40,054 bases of DNA from CAYWBI01 sp964456445 (lineage in GTDB: Bacteria; Calditrichota; Calditrichia; Calditrichales; J004), in NCBI GenBank assembly GCA_964456445.1, contig CAYWBI010000015.1:1-40054 (forward strand), in the 5' to 3' direction. Positions 1-7,872 of the stretch are shown one piece after another (within the stretch, counting starts at the first letter, position 1; every line of letters begins with the position of its first letter). A program made the translations under genes and the position numbers. Below the pieces are notes generated by a model. The model was given only the letters and a program-made list of their open reading frames with translations, did not search any database and was not told the origin of the DNA.

Positions 1-479
1 GCGTTCAGCTCTCGTTTTTGGACAAAAAAGAAAAGCGGACATCCATGCCCCTAAAAGGGCATTTTGAAAAAGCTAAAGTTTCGCCCAAGAAAATTATACG
101 TGAGTTTAGATTTGGTGATCAGCAGGAATTACAACTTGGTGCTGAAATAAAAGCCGATCGATTTGAGGCCGGTGATACTGTTACTGTTTCCGGTGTAAGT
201 AAAGGTAAAGGTTTTCAGGGGGTTGTAAAGCGTTATAACTTTGCAGGTGGCCCTAAAACCCATGGTCAAAAGGACCGTCTGCGTCATCCGGGGTCTATTG
301 GACAAAGTTCCTATCCATCGCGCGTTTTCAAAGGTATGAAAATGGGTGGAAGAATGGGGAACGACAGAGTTACGTTGAAGAGTGTTGTTGTAGTTAAAGT
401 GGATGCCGAGAATAACCTGATTTTTTTAAAAGGCGCTGTTCCCGGGGCAAAAAATTCCATCGTAGAAATTAAAAATTAG
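1..479 (+). CDS. rplC: 50S ribosomal protein L3 (5' partial)
   Basis: This is the C-terminal three quarters of L3, which binds 23S rRNA early in large-subunit assembly and reaches towards the peptidyl transferase centre. The reading frame is open from base 3, so the gene begins upstream of the window. The TTG at 18 is internal, because the residues before and after it align with the middle of the L3 family. Family hallmarks are the GTSKGKGF-like segment (here GVSKGKGFQG), PGSIGQSSYP and the C-terminal KGAVPGAKNS. The Gln in GSIGQ corresponds to the residue methylated by PrmB in E. coli. About 45-50 N-terminal residues are missing. It is followed by rplD after 18 bp. Confidence 0.97.
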   Translation, partial: VQLSFLDKKEKRTSMPLKGHFEKAKVSPKKIIREFRFGDQQELQLGAEIKADRFEAGDTVTVSGVSKGKGFQGVVKRYNFAGGPKTHGQKDRLRHPGSIGQSSYPSRVFKGMKMGGRMGNDRVTLKSVVVVKVDAENNLIFLKGAVPGAKNSIVEIKN

Positions 480-497
480 AATATTTGGAATTGTAAA

Positions 498-1124
498 ATG
501 AAATTAGCCGTGTATTCAATAGAAGGTACTAAAACTTCTAAAACAGTAGATCTGGAAAAAGGCGTGTTCGAGTGTGAAATAAATGAACATGTTGTTTGGC
601 TTGATATCAAAGCGCTCCAGGCAAACGCCCGTCAAGGCACACATGCAACAAAAGGCCGTTCCTATGTTTCTGGCGGTGGTAGAAAACCTTTCAAGCAAAA
701 GGGCACCGGTCGCGCCAGGCAAGGGACAATACGCGCCCCTCATCATGTTGGTGGTGGACGGGTATTTGGCCCATCCCCAAGGGACTATACGCAGAAAGTG
801 AATAAAAAAGTAAAGAAGATTGCACGTCGCAGTGTGCTATCGGACAAGGTTAAAAACAAACAAGTGTATATAATAGAAGATTTCAACTATGATGTACCAA
901 AAACAAAGCAACTGCTTGAACTGGTAAAAGCCTTTAAGGCAGAAAACACAAAAGTATTGTTGCTCACGGCGGACTATGCGGCAAATATTGTTAAAAGTGC
1001 ATCAAATATTTATAAGTTAAATGTTAAAGAGAATTGTACTTTTTCATCCTATGATGTTCTTAATGCTCAAAGCTTAATCATACAGGAAGGCGCGCTGGCA
1101 AAAATTTCAGAGGTGCTGCTATAA
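498..1124 (+). CDS. rplD: 50S ribosomal protein L4
   Basis: L4 (208 aa, normal length) lines the nascent peptide exit tunnel through a long basic loop. That loop is visible at about residues 45-95, with GRSYVSGGGRKP and KGTGRARQGT motifs rich in Gly, Arg and Lys. The globular part follows, with the family-typical ending. The start is ATG with a weak upstream GGA. The TAA stop overlaps the A of the rplW ATG (ATAATG), which implies translational coupling. In E. coli L4 represses its own operon, but the operon leader lies outside this window, so nothing can be said about that here. Confidence 0.98.
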   Translation: MKLAVYSIEGTKTSKTVDLEKGVFECEINEHVVWLDIKALQANARQGTHATKGRSYVSGGGRKPFKQKGTGRARQGTIRAPHHVGGGRVFGPSPRDYTQKVNKKVKKIARRSVLSDKVKNKQVYIIEDFNYDVPKTKQLLELVKAFKAENTKVLLLTADYAANIVKSASNIYKLNVKENCTFSSYDVLNAQSLIIQEGALAKISEVLL

Positions 1125-1423
1125 TGAAAACAAAAACTATCATTTTACAACCGATTTATACGGAAAAAATGGCCAAATTACAGGAAACTCAAAACAAGTA
1201 TTCTTTCAAGGTCAACCGTGAATCAAACAAAATTGAAATAAAAAATGCTATCGAAAAAAAATACGAAGTGAAGGTTAGTAACGTTCACACAATAAATGTA
1301 CGGGGTAAGATAAAGCAACAATTTACCAAGAAGGGTAAATTCTCTGGACGTAAACCAGATTGGAAAAAAGCTATTGTTACTCTTGAACAAGATTATAAAC
1401 TCGAATTATTCGATAACGCATAG
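1124..1423 (+). CDS. rplW: 50S ribosomal protein L23
   Basis: L23 (99 aa) sits at the exit of the peptide tunnel and is the docking site for trigger factor and SRP. The N-terminal IILQPIYTEKMAKLQ and the central YSFKVNRESNKIEIKNAIEKK match the bacterial L23 pattern, in which TEK and the IEIKxAIE helix are conserved. The basic beta-hairpin with GKIKQQFTKKGKFSGRKPDWKKA follows. It starts one base inside the rplD stop codon. The length is normal and nothing is missing. Confidence 0.97.
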   Translation: MKTKTIILQPIYTEKMAKLQETQNKYSFKVNRESNKIEIKNAIEKKYEVKVSNVHTINVRGKIKQQFTKKGKFSGRKPDWKKAIVTLEQDYKLELFDNA

Positions 1424-1440
1424 GATCATCGGAGTATAAA

Positions 1441-2271
1441 ATGGGTATTAAAAGTTTTAAACCAATCACGCCGGGACAAAGATTTAAAACGGTAAGTGAT
1501 TTTGAGCAAATAACCACGGATAGACCAGAAAAGGCATTGCTGGCACCTATCAAAAAAAGTGGTGGACGGAACAACCATGGCCGCGTCACTTCCTGGCACC
1601 GTGGGGGCGGACATAAACGCCGTTACCGTCAAATCGATTTTAAAAGAAATAAATTCGGCATCCCTGCAACAGTAAAATCGATTGAATATGATCCAAATAG
1701 AACGGGTAATATTGCATTACTTGTTTATTCTGACGGGGAAAAACGTTATATTCTTGCCCCCGATAAATTAAAAGTTGGTGATATCGTTTCATCCGGGACG
1801 GATGCAGAAATCAAAATCGGCAATGCATTGCCACTGGAAAAAATTCCGGTTGGTTTAACGGTGCATGCCATTGAAATGAAACCACTTAAGGGTGCGCAAA
1901 TTGCCCGCAGTGCCGGAACTTCCGCCCAACTCCTGGCAAAGGAAGAACGTTTTGCAATGTTAAAACTTCCGTCTGGCGAAGTGCGTAAGGTGCTTAATAA
2001 TTGTTCTGCAACAATTGGAACGGTTTCAAATATCGATCACATGAATATTTCAATTGGTAAAGCCGGCCGTTCACGTTGGCTTGGGAAAAGACCAAATGTA
2101 CGTGGGGTAGCAATGAATCCCGTTGACCACCCAATGGGCGGTGGCGAAGGACGGACATCCGGTGGTCGTCATCCATGTTCACCATGGGGACAGTTGGCCA
2201 AGGGATTAAAGACACGTAAAAAAACTAAAACATCAGATACTTTAATTGTAAAAAGACGCAAAATTAAATAG
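1441..2271 (+). CDS. rplB: 50S ribosomal protein L2
   Basis: L2 (276 aa) is a primary 23S rRNA binding protein close to the peptidyl transferase centre and needed for subunit association. The N-terminal GIKSFKPITPGQR and the central GRNNHGRVTSWHRGGGHKRR are diagnostic. The C-terminal AMNPVDHPMGGGEGR carries His230, equivalent to the conserved E. coli His229. The ATG is preceded by GGAG at a spacing of about 8 bases. It lies between rplW (17 bp) and rpsS (13 bp), the standard S10-operon order. Confidence 0.98.
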   Translation: MGIKSFKPITPGQRFKTVSDFEQITTDRPEKALLAPIKKSGGRNNHGRVTSWHRGGGHKRRYRQIDFKRNKFGIPATVKSIEYDPNRTGNIALLVYSDGEKRYILAPDKLKVGDIVSSGTDAEIKIGNALPLEKIPVGLTVHAIEMKPLKGAQIARSAGTSAQLLAKEERFAMLKLPSGEVRKVLNNCSATIGTVSNIDHMNISIGKAGRSRWLGKRPNVRGVAMNPVDHPMGGGEGRTSGGRHPCSPWGQLAKGLKTRKKTKTSDTLIVKRRKIK

Positions 2272-2284
2272 GAGTTCCTGAAGT

Positions 2285-2572
2285 ATGGCACGGTCTATAA
2301 AAAAGGGACCTTATATCGATCCTAATCTTGAAAAAAAGATTGAAAAGTTAAATAACGAAAACAAAAAAATGGTTGTAAAAACCTGGTCACGCAGAAGTAC
2401 GATTCCACCTGAATTTGTTGGACATACAATAGCCGTTCATAACGGGAAGAAATTCATCCCGGTTTATATTTCAGAAAACATGGTGGGACACAAATTAGGT
2501 GAATTTTCCCCAACACGCACATTTCGCGGGCATGGCGGGAAATTGGCCGAAAGAATGACCAGAATAAGATAA
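2285..2572 (+). CDS. rpsS: 30S ribosomal protein S19
   Basis: S19 (95 aa) forms a heterodimer with S13 in the head of the small subunit and contacts the A-site tRNA region and bridge B1. The N-terminal MARSIKKGPYID, the KTWSRRSTI core and the C-terminal GEFSPTRTFRGH are unmistakable. AGGAG lies about 8 bases before the ATG. Length is normal and the place between rplB and rplV is canonical. Confidence 0.98.
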   Translation: MARSIKKGPYIDPNLEKKIEKLNNENKKMVVKTWSRRSTIPPEFVGHTIAVHNGKKFIPVYISENMVGHKLGEFSPTRTFRGHGGKLAERMTRIR

Positions 2573-2585
2573 AGGTAGAAAAATT

Positions 2586-2924
2586 ATGCAAGCAATTGCA
2601 CGCTCAAAATATGTTAGTATGTCTCCCTTTAAACTACGGCGGGTTATCGCATTGATTAAGGGCAAAAACGTAAAAGATGCCTTAAATATTCTACATTTTA
2701 CGCGTAAAAACGCGGCACTTCCTATCTACAAGGCAATTCATTCCGCCTATTCGAATCTGGTGGAAAAAGAAGAATCGGAGCGTGTGGAAATGGAAGACGT
2801 CTTAATTACCTCGGCTTATGTAGATGGTGGGTCCACCGTTAAAAGATTTCGCCCGATGTCAATGGGGCGCGCGGGAAAAATAAGAAAAAGAACTTCGCAT
2901 ATTACCATAGTGGTAGAGGCATAG
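2586..2924 (+). CDS. rplV: 50S ribosomal protein L22
   Basis: L22 (112 aa) contacts all domains of 23S rRNA and its beta-hairpin lines the exit tunnel near L4. The visible hallmarks are MSPFKLRRVIALIKGK at the N-terminus, the central helix with NAALPIYKAIHSAYSN, and the C-terminal hairpin VDGGSTVKRFRPMSMGRAG followed by ILKRTSHI-like KRTSHITIVV. The tip of this hairpin is where macrolide resistance changes occur in other bacteria, and no unusual feature is seen here. AAAGG precedes the ATG. Confidence 0.97.
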   Translation: MQAIARSKYVSMSPFKLRRVIALIKGKNVKDALNILHFTRKNAALPIYKAIHSAYSNLVEKEESERVEMEDVLITSAYVDGGSTVKRFRPMSMGRAGKIRKRTSHITIVVEA

Positions 2925-2947
2925 AATAAGAGTTAAGGAGTACTATT

Positions 2948-3580
2948 TTGGGGCAAAAAGTAAATCCCATTGGTCTTAGACTGGGCATAATCCGGTCCTG
3001 GAACAGCAGTTGGTTTGATGAAAAGAACTTTGCACAAAAGCTTGAAGAAGATTTGATGCTGAGGAAATACATCAAGAACAGGTTAAAAAAAGCCGCGGTT
3101 TCACGTATTGAAATAGAACGCACCGTAAAGCGGGTAATACTTACCATACACACCGCCCGGCCGGGGATTGTAATTGGTAAAAAAGGCTCCGAGGTGGATA
3201 AACTCCGTGAAGAACTAAAGGCCCTTACAGGTAAAGGCGTTCAAATAAATATTCATGAAATTAAGAAACCTGAGCTTGATGCATATTTGGTTGCCGAGAA
3301 CGTTGCAAGGCAACTTGAGGGCAAAGTAAGTTTTAGGCGTGCCATGAAAAAGGCGATTACTGCCTCAATGCGATTTGGCGCCCTGGGTATAAAAATTATG
3401 TGTGCCGGAAGACTTGGCGGCGCCGAAATGGCCCGCACCGAACAATATAAAGATGGTCGGATCCCGTTGCATACGCTACGTGCAGATATTGATTATGGGA
3501 CCTATACGGCCCGCACAACGTATGGCGCTATAGGCGTAAAAGTTTGGATTTTTAATGGTGAAGTTATCGGCAAAAGGTAA
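2948..3580 (+). CDS. rpsC: 30S ribosomal protein S3
   Basis: S3 (210 aa) sits at the mRNA entry tunnel and has helicase-related contacts with mRNA. The start is TTG: the translation MGQKVNPIGLRLGI begins exactly at the family N-terminus, and AAGGAG lies at normal distance upstream, so no ATG alternative is needed. A KH domain with the IGKKG loop is visible at about residues 74-90, followed by the C-terminal domain with RTEQYKDGRIPLHTLRADI. It is slightly shorter than E. coli S3 (233 aa) because it lacks the C-terminal tail. Confidence 0.97.
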   Translation: MGQKVNPIGLRLGIIRSWNSSWFDEKNFAQKLEEDLMLRKYIKNRLKKAAVSRIEIERTVKRVILTIHTARPGIVIGKKGSEVDKLREELKALTGKGVQINIHEIKKPELDAYLVAENVARQLEGKVSFRRAMKKAITASMRFGALGIKIMCAGRLGGAEMARTEQYKDGRIPLHTLRADIDYGTYTARTTYGAIGVKVWIFNGEVIGKR

Positions 3581-3602
3581 CAAGCTTCTTGGAGAATAGA
3601 TC

Positions 3603-4016
3603 ATGTTAATGCCTAAAAGAGTAAAATATCGTAAGAAACAACGCGGAAAAATGAAGGGTAACGCCCAACGTGGCAGTTCTATTGCATTTGGTACGTATGC
3701 CTTAAAGGCCATGGAATCTGGGTGGATCAGTAGTCGTCAGATTGAAGCAACACGTATTGCCATAACAAGACATATTAAGCGTGGTGGTAAGGTTTGGATC
3801 CGTATTTTTCCTGACAAGCCGGTAACCAATAAACCTGCGGAAACACGGATGGGTAAAGGAAAAGGATCACCGGAGTATTGGGTTGCCGTTGTTCGCGCAG
3901 GGCGGATTATGTTTGAACTTGAAGGTGTGCCTTTTGATGTAGCAAAAGAGGCCATGCGACTTGCATCCCATAAAATGCCGATCAAAACTAAGTTTGTATA
4001 TAAAGAACAAAACTAA
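3603..4016 (+). CDS. rplP: 50S ribosomal protein L16
   Basis: L16 (137 aa) helps place the A-site tRNA and completes the peptidyl transferase region late in assembly. The N-terminal MLMPKRVKYRKKQRGKMKG is the classical start of the family. RPDKPVT-like FPDKPVTNKPAETRMGKGKGSPEYWV contains the strongly conserved GKGKG-PE segment. In E. coli, Arg81 in this region is hydroxylated by RoxA (YcfD). GGAG precedes the ATG. Length and position are normal. Confidence 0.98.
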   Translation: MLMPKRVKYRKKQRGKMKGNAQRGSSIAFGTYALKAMESGWISSRQIEATRIAITRHIKRGGKVWIRIFPDKPVTNKPAETRMGKGKGSPEYWVAVVRAGRIMFELEGVPFDVAKEAMRLASHKMPIKTKFVYKEQN

Positions 4017-4027
4017 ATTGGTGCCTA

Positions 4028-4228
4028 ATGAAATCGATAGAAAACTACAGTGAGTTAACGCTCGATGAAATAAATGAAAAATTGGAAGAACGGGTTACCG
4101 AACTTGAGAATTTACGGGTTCAACAGGCAACACATCAAATAACCAATCCGATGCGCATTCGTTATGTACGACGAGATATCGCCAGGATCAAAACGATTCT
4201 TCATAAAAATAAAACCAAAACAAATTAG
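4028..4228 (+). CDS. rpmC: 50S ribosomal protein L29
   Basis: L29 (66 aa) is a small two-helix protein next to L23 at the tunnel exit. The sequence starts with an LTLDEINEKLEERVTELENLR helix and continues with the family-typical NPMRIRYVRRDIARIKTIL. It lies 11 bp after rplP and 7 bp before rpsQ, in its canonical location. It carries a short basic C-terminal tail. Confidence 0.96.
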   Translation: MKSIENYSELTLDEINEKLEERVTELENLRVQQATHQITNPMRIRYVRRDIARIKTILHKNKTKTN

Positions 4229-4235
4229 AGATAAG

Positions 4236-4496
4236 ATGGAAAACAAACGTAATTTAAGAAAAACACGGGTTGGAAAAGTCGTAAGTAATAAGATGGACAA
4301 ATCCATTACCGTTGCAGTGGAAAGACGCTTAAGGCATCCCCTTTATGGTAAGTTTATCAAAAAGACCATGAAACTTCACGCACATGATGAGAACAATGTA
4401 TGTAGTGAAGGGGATGTTGTAAAAATTATGGAAACTCGTCCGCTAAGCCGCTTAAAACGCTGGCGTTTGGTCGAAGTTGTCGAAAAAGTTAAATAA
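4236..4496 (+). CDS. rpsQ: 30S ribosomal protein S17
   Basis: S17 (86 aa) is a primary 16S rRNA-binding OB-fold protein. The open frame extends 72 bases further upstream through the rpmC gene, but the protein start is the ATG at 4236 (MENKRNLRKTRVGKVVS), which matches the family N-terminus RKxxxGxVVS. An upstream start would add 24 residues encoded by the rpmC sequence. The core KSITVAVERRLRHPLYGKFIKKT and the C-terminal ETRPLSRLKRWRLVEV are diagnostic. The Shine-Dalgarno site is weak (GAGATAAG). Confidence 0.96.
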   Translation: MENKRNLRKTRVGKVVSNKMDKSITVAVERRLRHPLYGKFIKKTMKLHAHDENNVCSEGDVVKIMETRPLSRLKRWRLVEVVEKVK

Positions 4497-4518
4497 TTAA
4501 TTTCCGACGGGTAATGAA

Positions 4519-4887
4519 ATGATTCAAGAACAAACACGCCTCAAGGCCGCCGACAATTCCGGCGCACAAAGTATGATGTGTATCCGCGTATTAGGTGGGT
4601 CAAAAAAGAAATATGCGTCTATTGGTGATTTGATAGTCGTTACTGTAAAAAGCGCTATTCCCGGTGGAAATGTAAAAAAGGGAACAGTACATAGAGCCGT
4701 TGTTGTAAGAACAAAAAAGGAAATCAAAAGACAAGATGGGTCTTATATCCGCTTTGATGAAAACGCGGCAGTAATTTTAGACGCTCAAAATGAACCGCGT
4801 GGAACGCGTATCTTTGGACCCGTGGCCCGTGAACTTCGCGAGAAGAAATACATGAAAATTGTATCGCTTGCTCCGGAAGTATTGTAG
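4519..4887 (+). CDS. rplN: 50S ribosomal protein L14
   Basis: L14 (122 aa, exact family length) binds 23S rRNA and forms part of an inter-subunit bridge. It is also the target of the silencing factor RsfS. Diagnostic segments are MIQEQTRLKAADNSGAQ at the N-terminus, the central IPGGNVKKGTVHRAVVVRT and the C-terminal GTRIFGPVARELREKKYMKI. It is the first gene of the spc part of the locus, 22 bp after rpsQ, and there is no sign of a separate promoter in that short gap. Confidence 0.98.
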   Translation: MIQEQTRLKAADNSGAQSMMCIRVLGGSKKKYASIGDLIVVTVKSAIPGGNVKKGTVHRAVVVRTKKEIKRQDGSYIRFDENAAVILDAQNEPRGTRIFGPVARELREKKYMKIVSLAPEVL

Positions 4888-4902
4888 AATTAGGTGCATA
4901 TT

Positions 4903-5229
4903 ATGAAAATCAAAAAAAACGATTCAGTCAAGGTGACTAAAGGCAATTATAATGACCGCAACAAAATAGGCAAGGTGTTGATGGTCTATCCTGACAAGGA
5001 AAAAATTATTGTTGAAGGTGTTAATATAATAAAACGTCATACAAAACCCTCTCAGAAAAACCAACAAGGTGGGATTGTAGAAAAAGAAGCACCGATACAT
5101 GTATCCAAGGTTATGTATTACTCAACTAAGTTTAATACAACAACACGCATTGGTTATAAGCACCTGGAAGACGGAAGCAAAGTACGTTATTGTAAAAACC
5201 CTGAATGCCAGGGTGAAGTCATCAATTAA
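4903..5229 (+). CDS. rplX: 50S ribosomal protein L24
   Basis: L24 (108 aa) initiates large-subunit assembly and lies near the tunnel exit. An in-frame GTG exists at 4894. The ATG at 4903 is preferred because it gives the family N-terminus MKIKKNDSVKVTKGNYND (a KOW motif) and has TTAGGTG 7-8 bases upstream, which the GTG would itself consume. GKVLMVYPDKEKIIVEGVN and the closing VRYCKNPECQ match the L24 family. It lies 15 bp after rplN. Confidence 0.96.
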   Translation: MKIKKNDSVKVTKGNYNDRNKIGKVLMVYPDKEKIIVEGVNIIKRHTKPSQKNQQGGIVEKEAPIHVSKVMYYSTKFNTTTRIGYKHLEDGSKVRYCKNPECQGEVIN

Positions 5230-5252
5230 ATTCGAGCTTGAACGAGGAAAAA

Positions 5253-5813
5253 ATGTCGAATTATACACCACGGTTAAAACAAAAGTACCGGGAAGAAGTT
5301 ATCCCATATCTTTTGAAAAAATTTAAATACACTAATATAAACCAGGTTCCGAAGTTAGTTAAAATAAGCATGAACATGGGTGTTGGTGAAGCAATACAGG
5401 ATGCTAAATTTCTGGAACATGCTGTTGAAGATTTAACGATAATTACCGGACAAAAGCCTGAAATTACCAAAGCGAGAAAATCCATATCTAATTTTAAACT
5501 GCGTCAGTATATGAACATCGGTTGCCGCGTGACCCTGCGCAATCGAATGATGTTTGAATTTATGGATAGATTTATTGCCGTTGCAGTACCGCGCGTGCGT
5601 GACTTTCGGGGATATTCAGATAAATCATTTGATGGCCGTGGTAATTATTCCATTGGTATAAAGGAAAGCATTATTTTTCCTGAGATCAATGTTGATAAAA
5701 TAGATAAAATACGTGGGATGGATGTAACATTTGTTACAACTGCAAAAACCGATGAAGAGGCTTACGAACTATTGAAGGCTTTCGGTTTTCCTTTTAAGAA
5801 AAATGCTAATTAA
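5253..5813 (+). CDS. rplE: 50S ribosomal protein L5
   Basis: L5 (186 aa) binds 5S rRNA and contacts the P-site tRNA. A TTG at 5238 is in frame, but the ATG at 5253 is preferred. It is preceded by GAGGAAAAA at normal spacing, and MSNYTPRLKQKYREEV aligns with the family start. Visible hallmarks are KISMNMGVGEA, ITGQKPEITKARKSIS, the loop RVRDFRGYSDKSFDGRGNYS and the C-terminal TTAKTDEEAYELLKAFGFPF. Confidence 0.97.
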   Translation: MSNYTPRLKQKYREEVIPYLLKKFKYTNINQVPKLVKISMNMGVGEAIQDAKFLEHAVEDLTIITGQKPEITKARKSISNFKLRQYMNIGCRVTLRNRMMFEFMDRFIAVAVPRVRDFRGYSDKSFDGRGNYSIGIKESIIFPEINVDKIDKIRGMDVTFVTTAKTDEEAYELLKAFGFPFKKNAN

Positions 5814-5828
5814 TTTCAGAGGTGTAAA

Positions 5829-6014
5829 TTGGCAAAAAAGTGTTTAGTTAACAAAGCAAAACGCACTCAAAAGTTTCAGGTGAGAACTTATCACCGTTGC
5901 AATCGTTGCGGAAGACCGAGAGGTTATATGAGAAAGTTTGGAATTTGCAGAATTTGTTTTAGGCAACTTGCAAATCAAGGTGAAATACCAGGCGTAACAA
6001 AAGCCAGCTGGTAA
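5829..6014 (+). CDS. rpsZ: 30S ribosomal protein S14, zinc-binding short type
   Basis: This is the 61-residue zinc-binding form of S14, which assembles late into the head of the small subunit. Two CxxC pairs are visible (CNRCGRP and CRICFRQ, residues 24/27 and 40/43), which is the C+ type, as opposed to the ~100-residue C- type of E. coli. The start is TTG (TTGGCAAAA), preceded by AGAGGTG. The C-terminus GEIPGVTKASW is diagnostic. The gene could equally be named rpsN. Confidence 0.97.
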   Translation: MAKKCLVNKAKRTQKFQVRTYHRCNRCGRPRGYMRKFGICRICFRQLANQGEIPGVTKASW

Positions 6015-6029
6015 TATTGGAGGAAAAAT

Positions 6030-6428
6030 ATGTCAATGTCTGATCCGATAGCGGATTATCTAACAAGGATAAGAAATGGTCTGCATGCCAAGAAGAAACA
6101 TGTGGACATACCCGCATCAAATATTAAACGTAAAATGTCCAGAATTCTTGTTGATCAGGGATTTATAAAAAAATATATCGTTTTAGATGATCAATTGCAG
6201 GGAATCATTCGCATCTGGTTAAAATATGATGAAAATGAATATCCGGTAATACATCACATAAAACGCATAAGCAAGCCCGGTCAAAGACGGTATGTTTCTG
6301 CCCAGGAATTACCACGGGTTAAAAATAATTTAGGTATATCAATCTTAACCACAGCAAAGGGTATCATAACTTCCCGCGAAGCCGAACGCCAAAATGTTGG
6401 CGGAGAAGTCCTTTGCTCTGTATGGTAA
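6030..6428 (+). CDS. rpsH: 30S ribosomal protein S8
   Basis: S8 (132 aa) is a central 16S rRNA binding protein. In E. coli it represses spc-operon translation. The N-terminal SDPIADYLTRIRNGLHAKK and the C-terminal LGISILTTAKGIITSREAERQNVGGEVLCSVW are diagnostic. GGAGG lies 8 bases before the ATG at 6030. A second ATG two codons later is possible, but the first fits the Shine-Dalgarno spacing. Whether a S8 target site exists in this operon cannot be judged by eye. Confidence 0.97.
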   Translation: MSMSDPIADYLTRIRNGLHAKKKHVDIPASNIKRKMSRILVDQGFIKKYIVLDDQLQGIIRIWLKYDENEYPVIHHIKRISKPGQRRYVSAQELPRVKNNLGISILTTAKGIITSREAERQNVGGEVLCSVW

Positions 6429-6450
6429 TCAGAAAACTGAGGAAATAGAC

Positions 6451-6990
6451 GTGTCCCGAATTGGAAAAATGCCCGTCAGTGTCCCGGCAAATGTGAACAT
6501 TAGCCTGGAAAAAAACCATTTGGTTGTAAAAGGGCCAAAAGGAGAACTAACAAGAGATATGCATCCAAATGTTAGCCTTGAATACAAAGACAATCAGATA
6601 ACGGTAAACCGTAAAGACGATAGCAAAGAGAGCCGCAGCATTCATGGTTTGTCCCGTGCGCTTATTGCCAATATGGTTGAAGGCGTATCAAATGGCTATA
6701 CAAAAAAACTTCAGATTGTGGGTGTTGGGTACAAAGCTGAAATGATAGGCAAACTATTGCACCTTGCGCTTGGCTATTCACATCCAATTATTGTGGCCAT
6801 ACCCGATGATATCAATATTGTTACACCAACACCAACTACAATTGACATTAGCGGTATTAACAAAGAAATAGTCGGAAAAATCGCCGCAAAAATAAGAAAT
6901 TTTCGTGCACCTGAACCCTATAAGGGCAAAGGCATAAAGTATGAAAATGAATATATAAGACGTAAAGCCGGTAAAACAGCGGGCAAATAA
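6451..6990 (+). CDS. rplF: 50S ribosomal protein L6
   Basis: L6 (179 aa) lies near the GTPase-associated region. The start is GTG at 6451, giving MSRIGKMPVSVP, the exact family N-terminus, with GAGGAAAT about 8 bases upstream. The open frame runs further upstream into rpsH, but those residues are not L6-like. The two homologous beta-sheet domains are visible, with the C-terminal GINKEIVGKIAAKIRNFRAPEPYKGKGIKY signature. Spacing to rplR is 17 bp. Confidence 0.97.
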   Translation: MSRIGKMPVSVPANVNISLEKNHLVVKGPKGELTRDMHPNVSLEYKDNQITVNRKDDSKESRSIHGLSRALIANMVEGVSNGYTKKLQIVGVGYKAEMIGKLLHLALGYSHPIIVAIPDDINIVTPTPTTIDISGINKEIVGKIAAKIRNFRAPEPYKGKGIKYENEYIRRKAGKTAGK

Positions 6991-7007
6991 ATAGCAGGAT
7001 ATTAAAA

Positions 7008-7331
7008 ATGGCAAAGCGAAAAATTATTGGTACAAAGCAAAGGCCCCGTCTGGTTGTGTTCAGGAGCCTAAAGCATATGACCGCACAATTGGTTGATGAC
7101 TACGCACAAAAAGTTTTATGTGGTATTTCGGACAACACTAAAGATGTGGCAAAAGATATTGCAAAAGGTAAAACAAAAACCGAACGCGCAAATATCATAG
7201 GAAAAAAGATTGCAGAAAAAGCAGCCGGACTAAAGATTGAAACAGTTGTATTTGATCGTAACGGTTATATTTATCACGGGCGTGTAAAAGCAGTAGCCGA
7301 AGGCGCCAGAGAAGGTGGATTAAAATTCTAA
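7008..7331 (+). CDS. rplR: 50S ribosomal protein L18, short N-terminus
   Basis: L18 (107 aa) binds 5S rRNA together with L5. The core RPRLVVFRSLKHMTAQLVDD, the middle IIGKKIAEKAAG and the C-terminal FDRNGYIYHGRVKAVAEGAREGGLKF are diagnostic. The N-terminus MAKRKIIGTKQRPRL is about a dozen residues shorter than in many homologues, which carry a longer basic tail. No start codon exists upstream in frame before a TAA at 6972, so the short form is real unless there is an assembly error. GCAGGA precedes the ATG. Confidence 0.95.
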   Translation: MAKRKIIGTKQRPRLVVFRSLKHMTAQLVDDYAQKVLCGISDNTKDVAKDIAKGKTKTERANIIGKKIAEKAAGLKIETVVFDRNGYIYHGRVKAVAEGAREGGLKF

Positions 7332-7345
7332 AAGGGAGAAAGACT

Positions 7346-7852
7346 GTGCTGGAAAGAATAAATCCCAGTGAAATAGAACTAAAGGAAAAAGTTGTATTTA
7401 TTAATCGTGTCGCAAAAGTGCTTAAGGGCGGACGACGATTTTCTTTTAACGCAATTGTAGTTGTAGGCGATGGTAACGGTGTTATTGGTTTAGGGCTTGG
7501 AAAAGCCAACGAAGTTGTAAATGCCATTTCTAAAGCAACCGATCAGGCAAAAAAGAACTTAATACGAATTTCCTTATTAAAGGGAACTATTCCCTATGCG
7601 GTCAATGCAAAATATGGCGCAGCTAAAGTTATGTTAAGCCCGGCTTCGGCCGGTACCGGTGTTATTGCCGGTGGCCCCGTGCGCGCGGTATGCGAAATGG
7701 CAGGTATTGAAAATATTTTAACCAAATCCAATGGTTCTTCCAATCCGCATAACCTGAGTAAAGCCACATTTTATGCTTTAAAAAACATGCTAAGCGCCGA
7801 ACTCGTTGCTAGAAGGCGCGGGCTTACTCTTGCACAGTTGTTTCACGGTTAA
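7346..7852 (+). CDS. rpsE: 30S ribosomal protein S5
   Basis: S5 (168 aa) acts in translational fidelity and at the mRNA entry channel. The start is GTG at 7346 with GGGAG upstream. Hallmarks are the N-terminal double-stranded-RNA-binding-like domain with INRVAKVLKGGRRFSFNAIVVVGDGNGVIGLGLGKANEV, and the C-terminal domain with PASAGTGVIAGGPVRAVCEMAGI and GSSNPHNLSKATFYAL. The length is typical and no residues are missing. It is followed closely by rpmD. Confidence 0.97.
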   Translation: MLERINPSEIELKEKVVFINRVAKVLKGGRRFSFNAIVVVGDGNGVIGLGLGKANEVVNAISKATDQAKKNLIRISLLKGTIPYAVNAKYGAAKVMLSPASAGTGVIAGGPVRAVCEMAGIENILTKSNGSSNPHNLSKATFYALKNMLSAELVARRRGLTLAQLFHG

Positions 7853-7872
7853 TGTTTTTCAAGGAAATAGAA

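Noticed and set aside
18..20. TTG as start of rplC
   Set aside because: The frame is open upstream to the window edge and the encoded residues align with the middle of L3, so the gene is cut by the edge.
4164..4236. Extended N-terminus for rpsQ
   Set aside because: The extra codons lie over rpmC and do not match the S17 family; the ATG at 4236 gives the known start.
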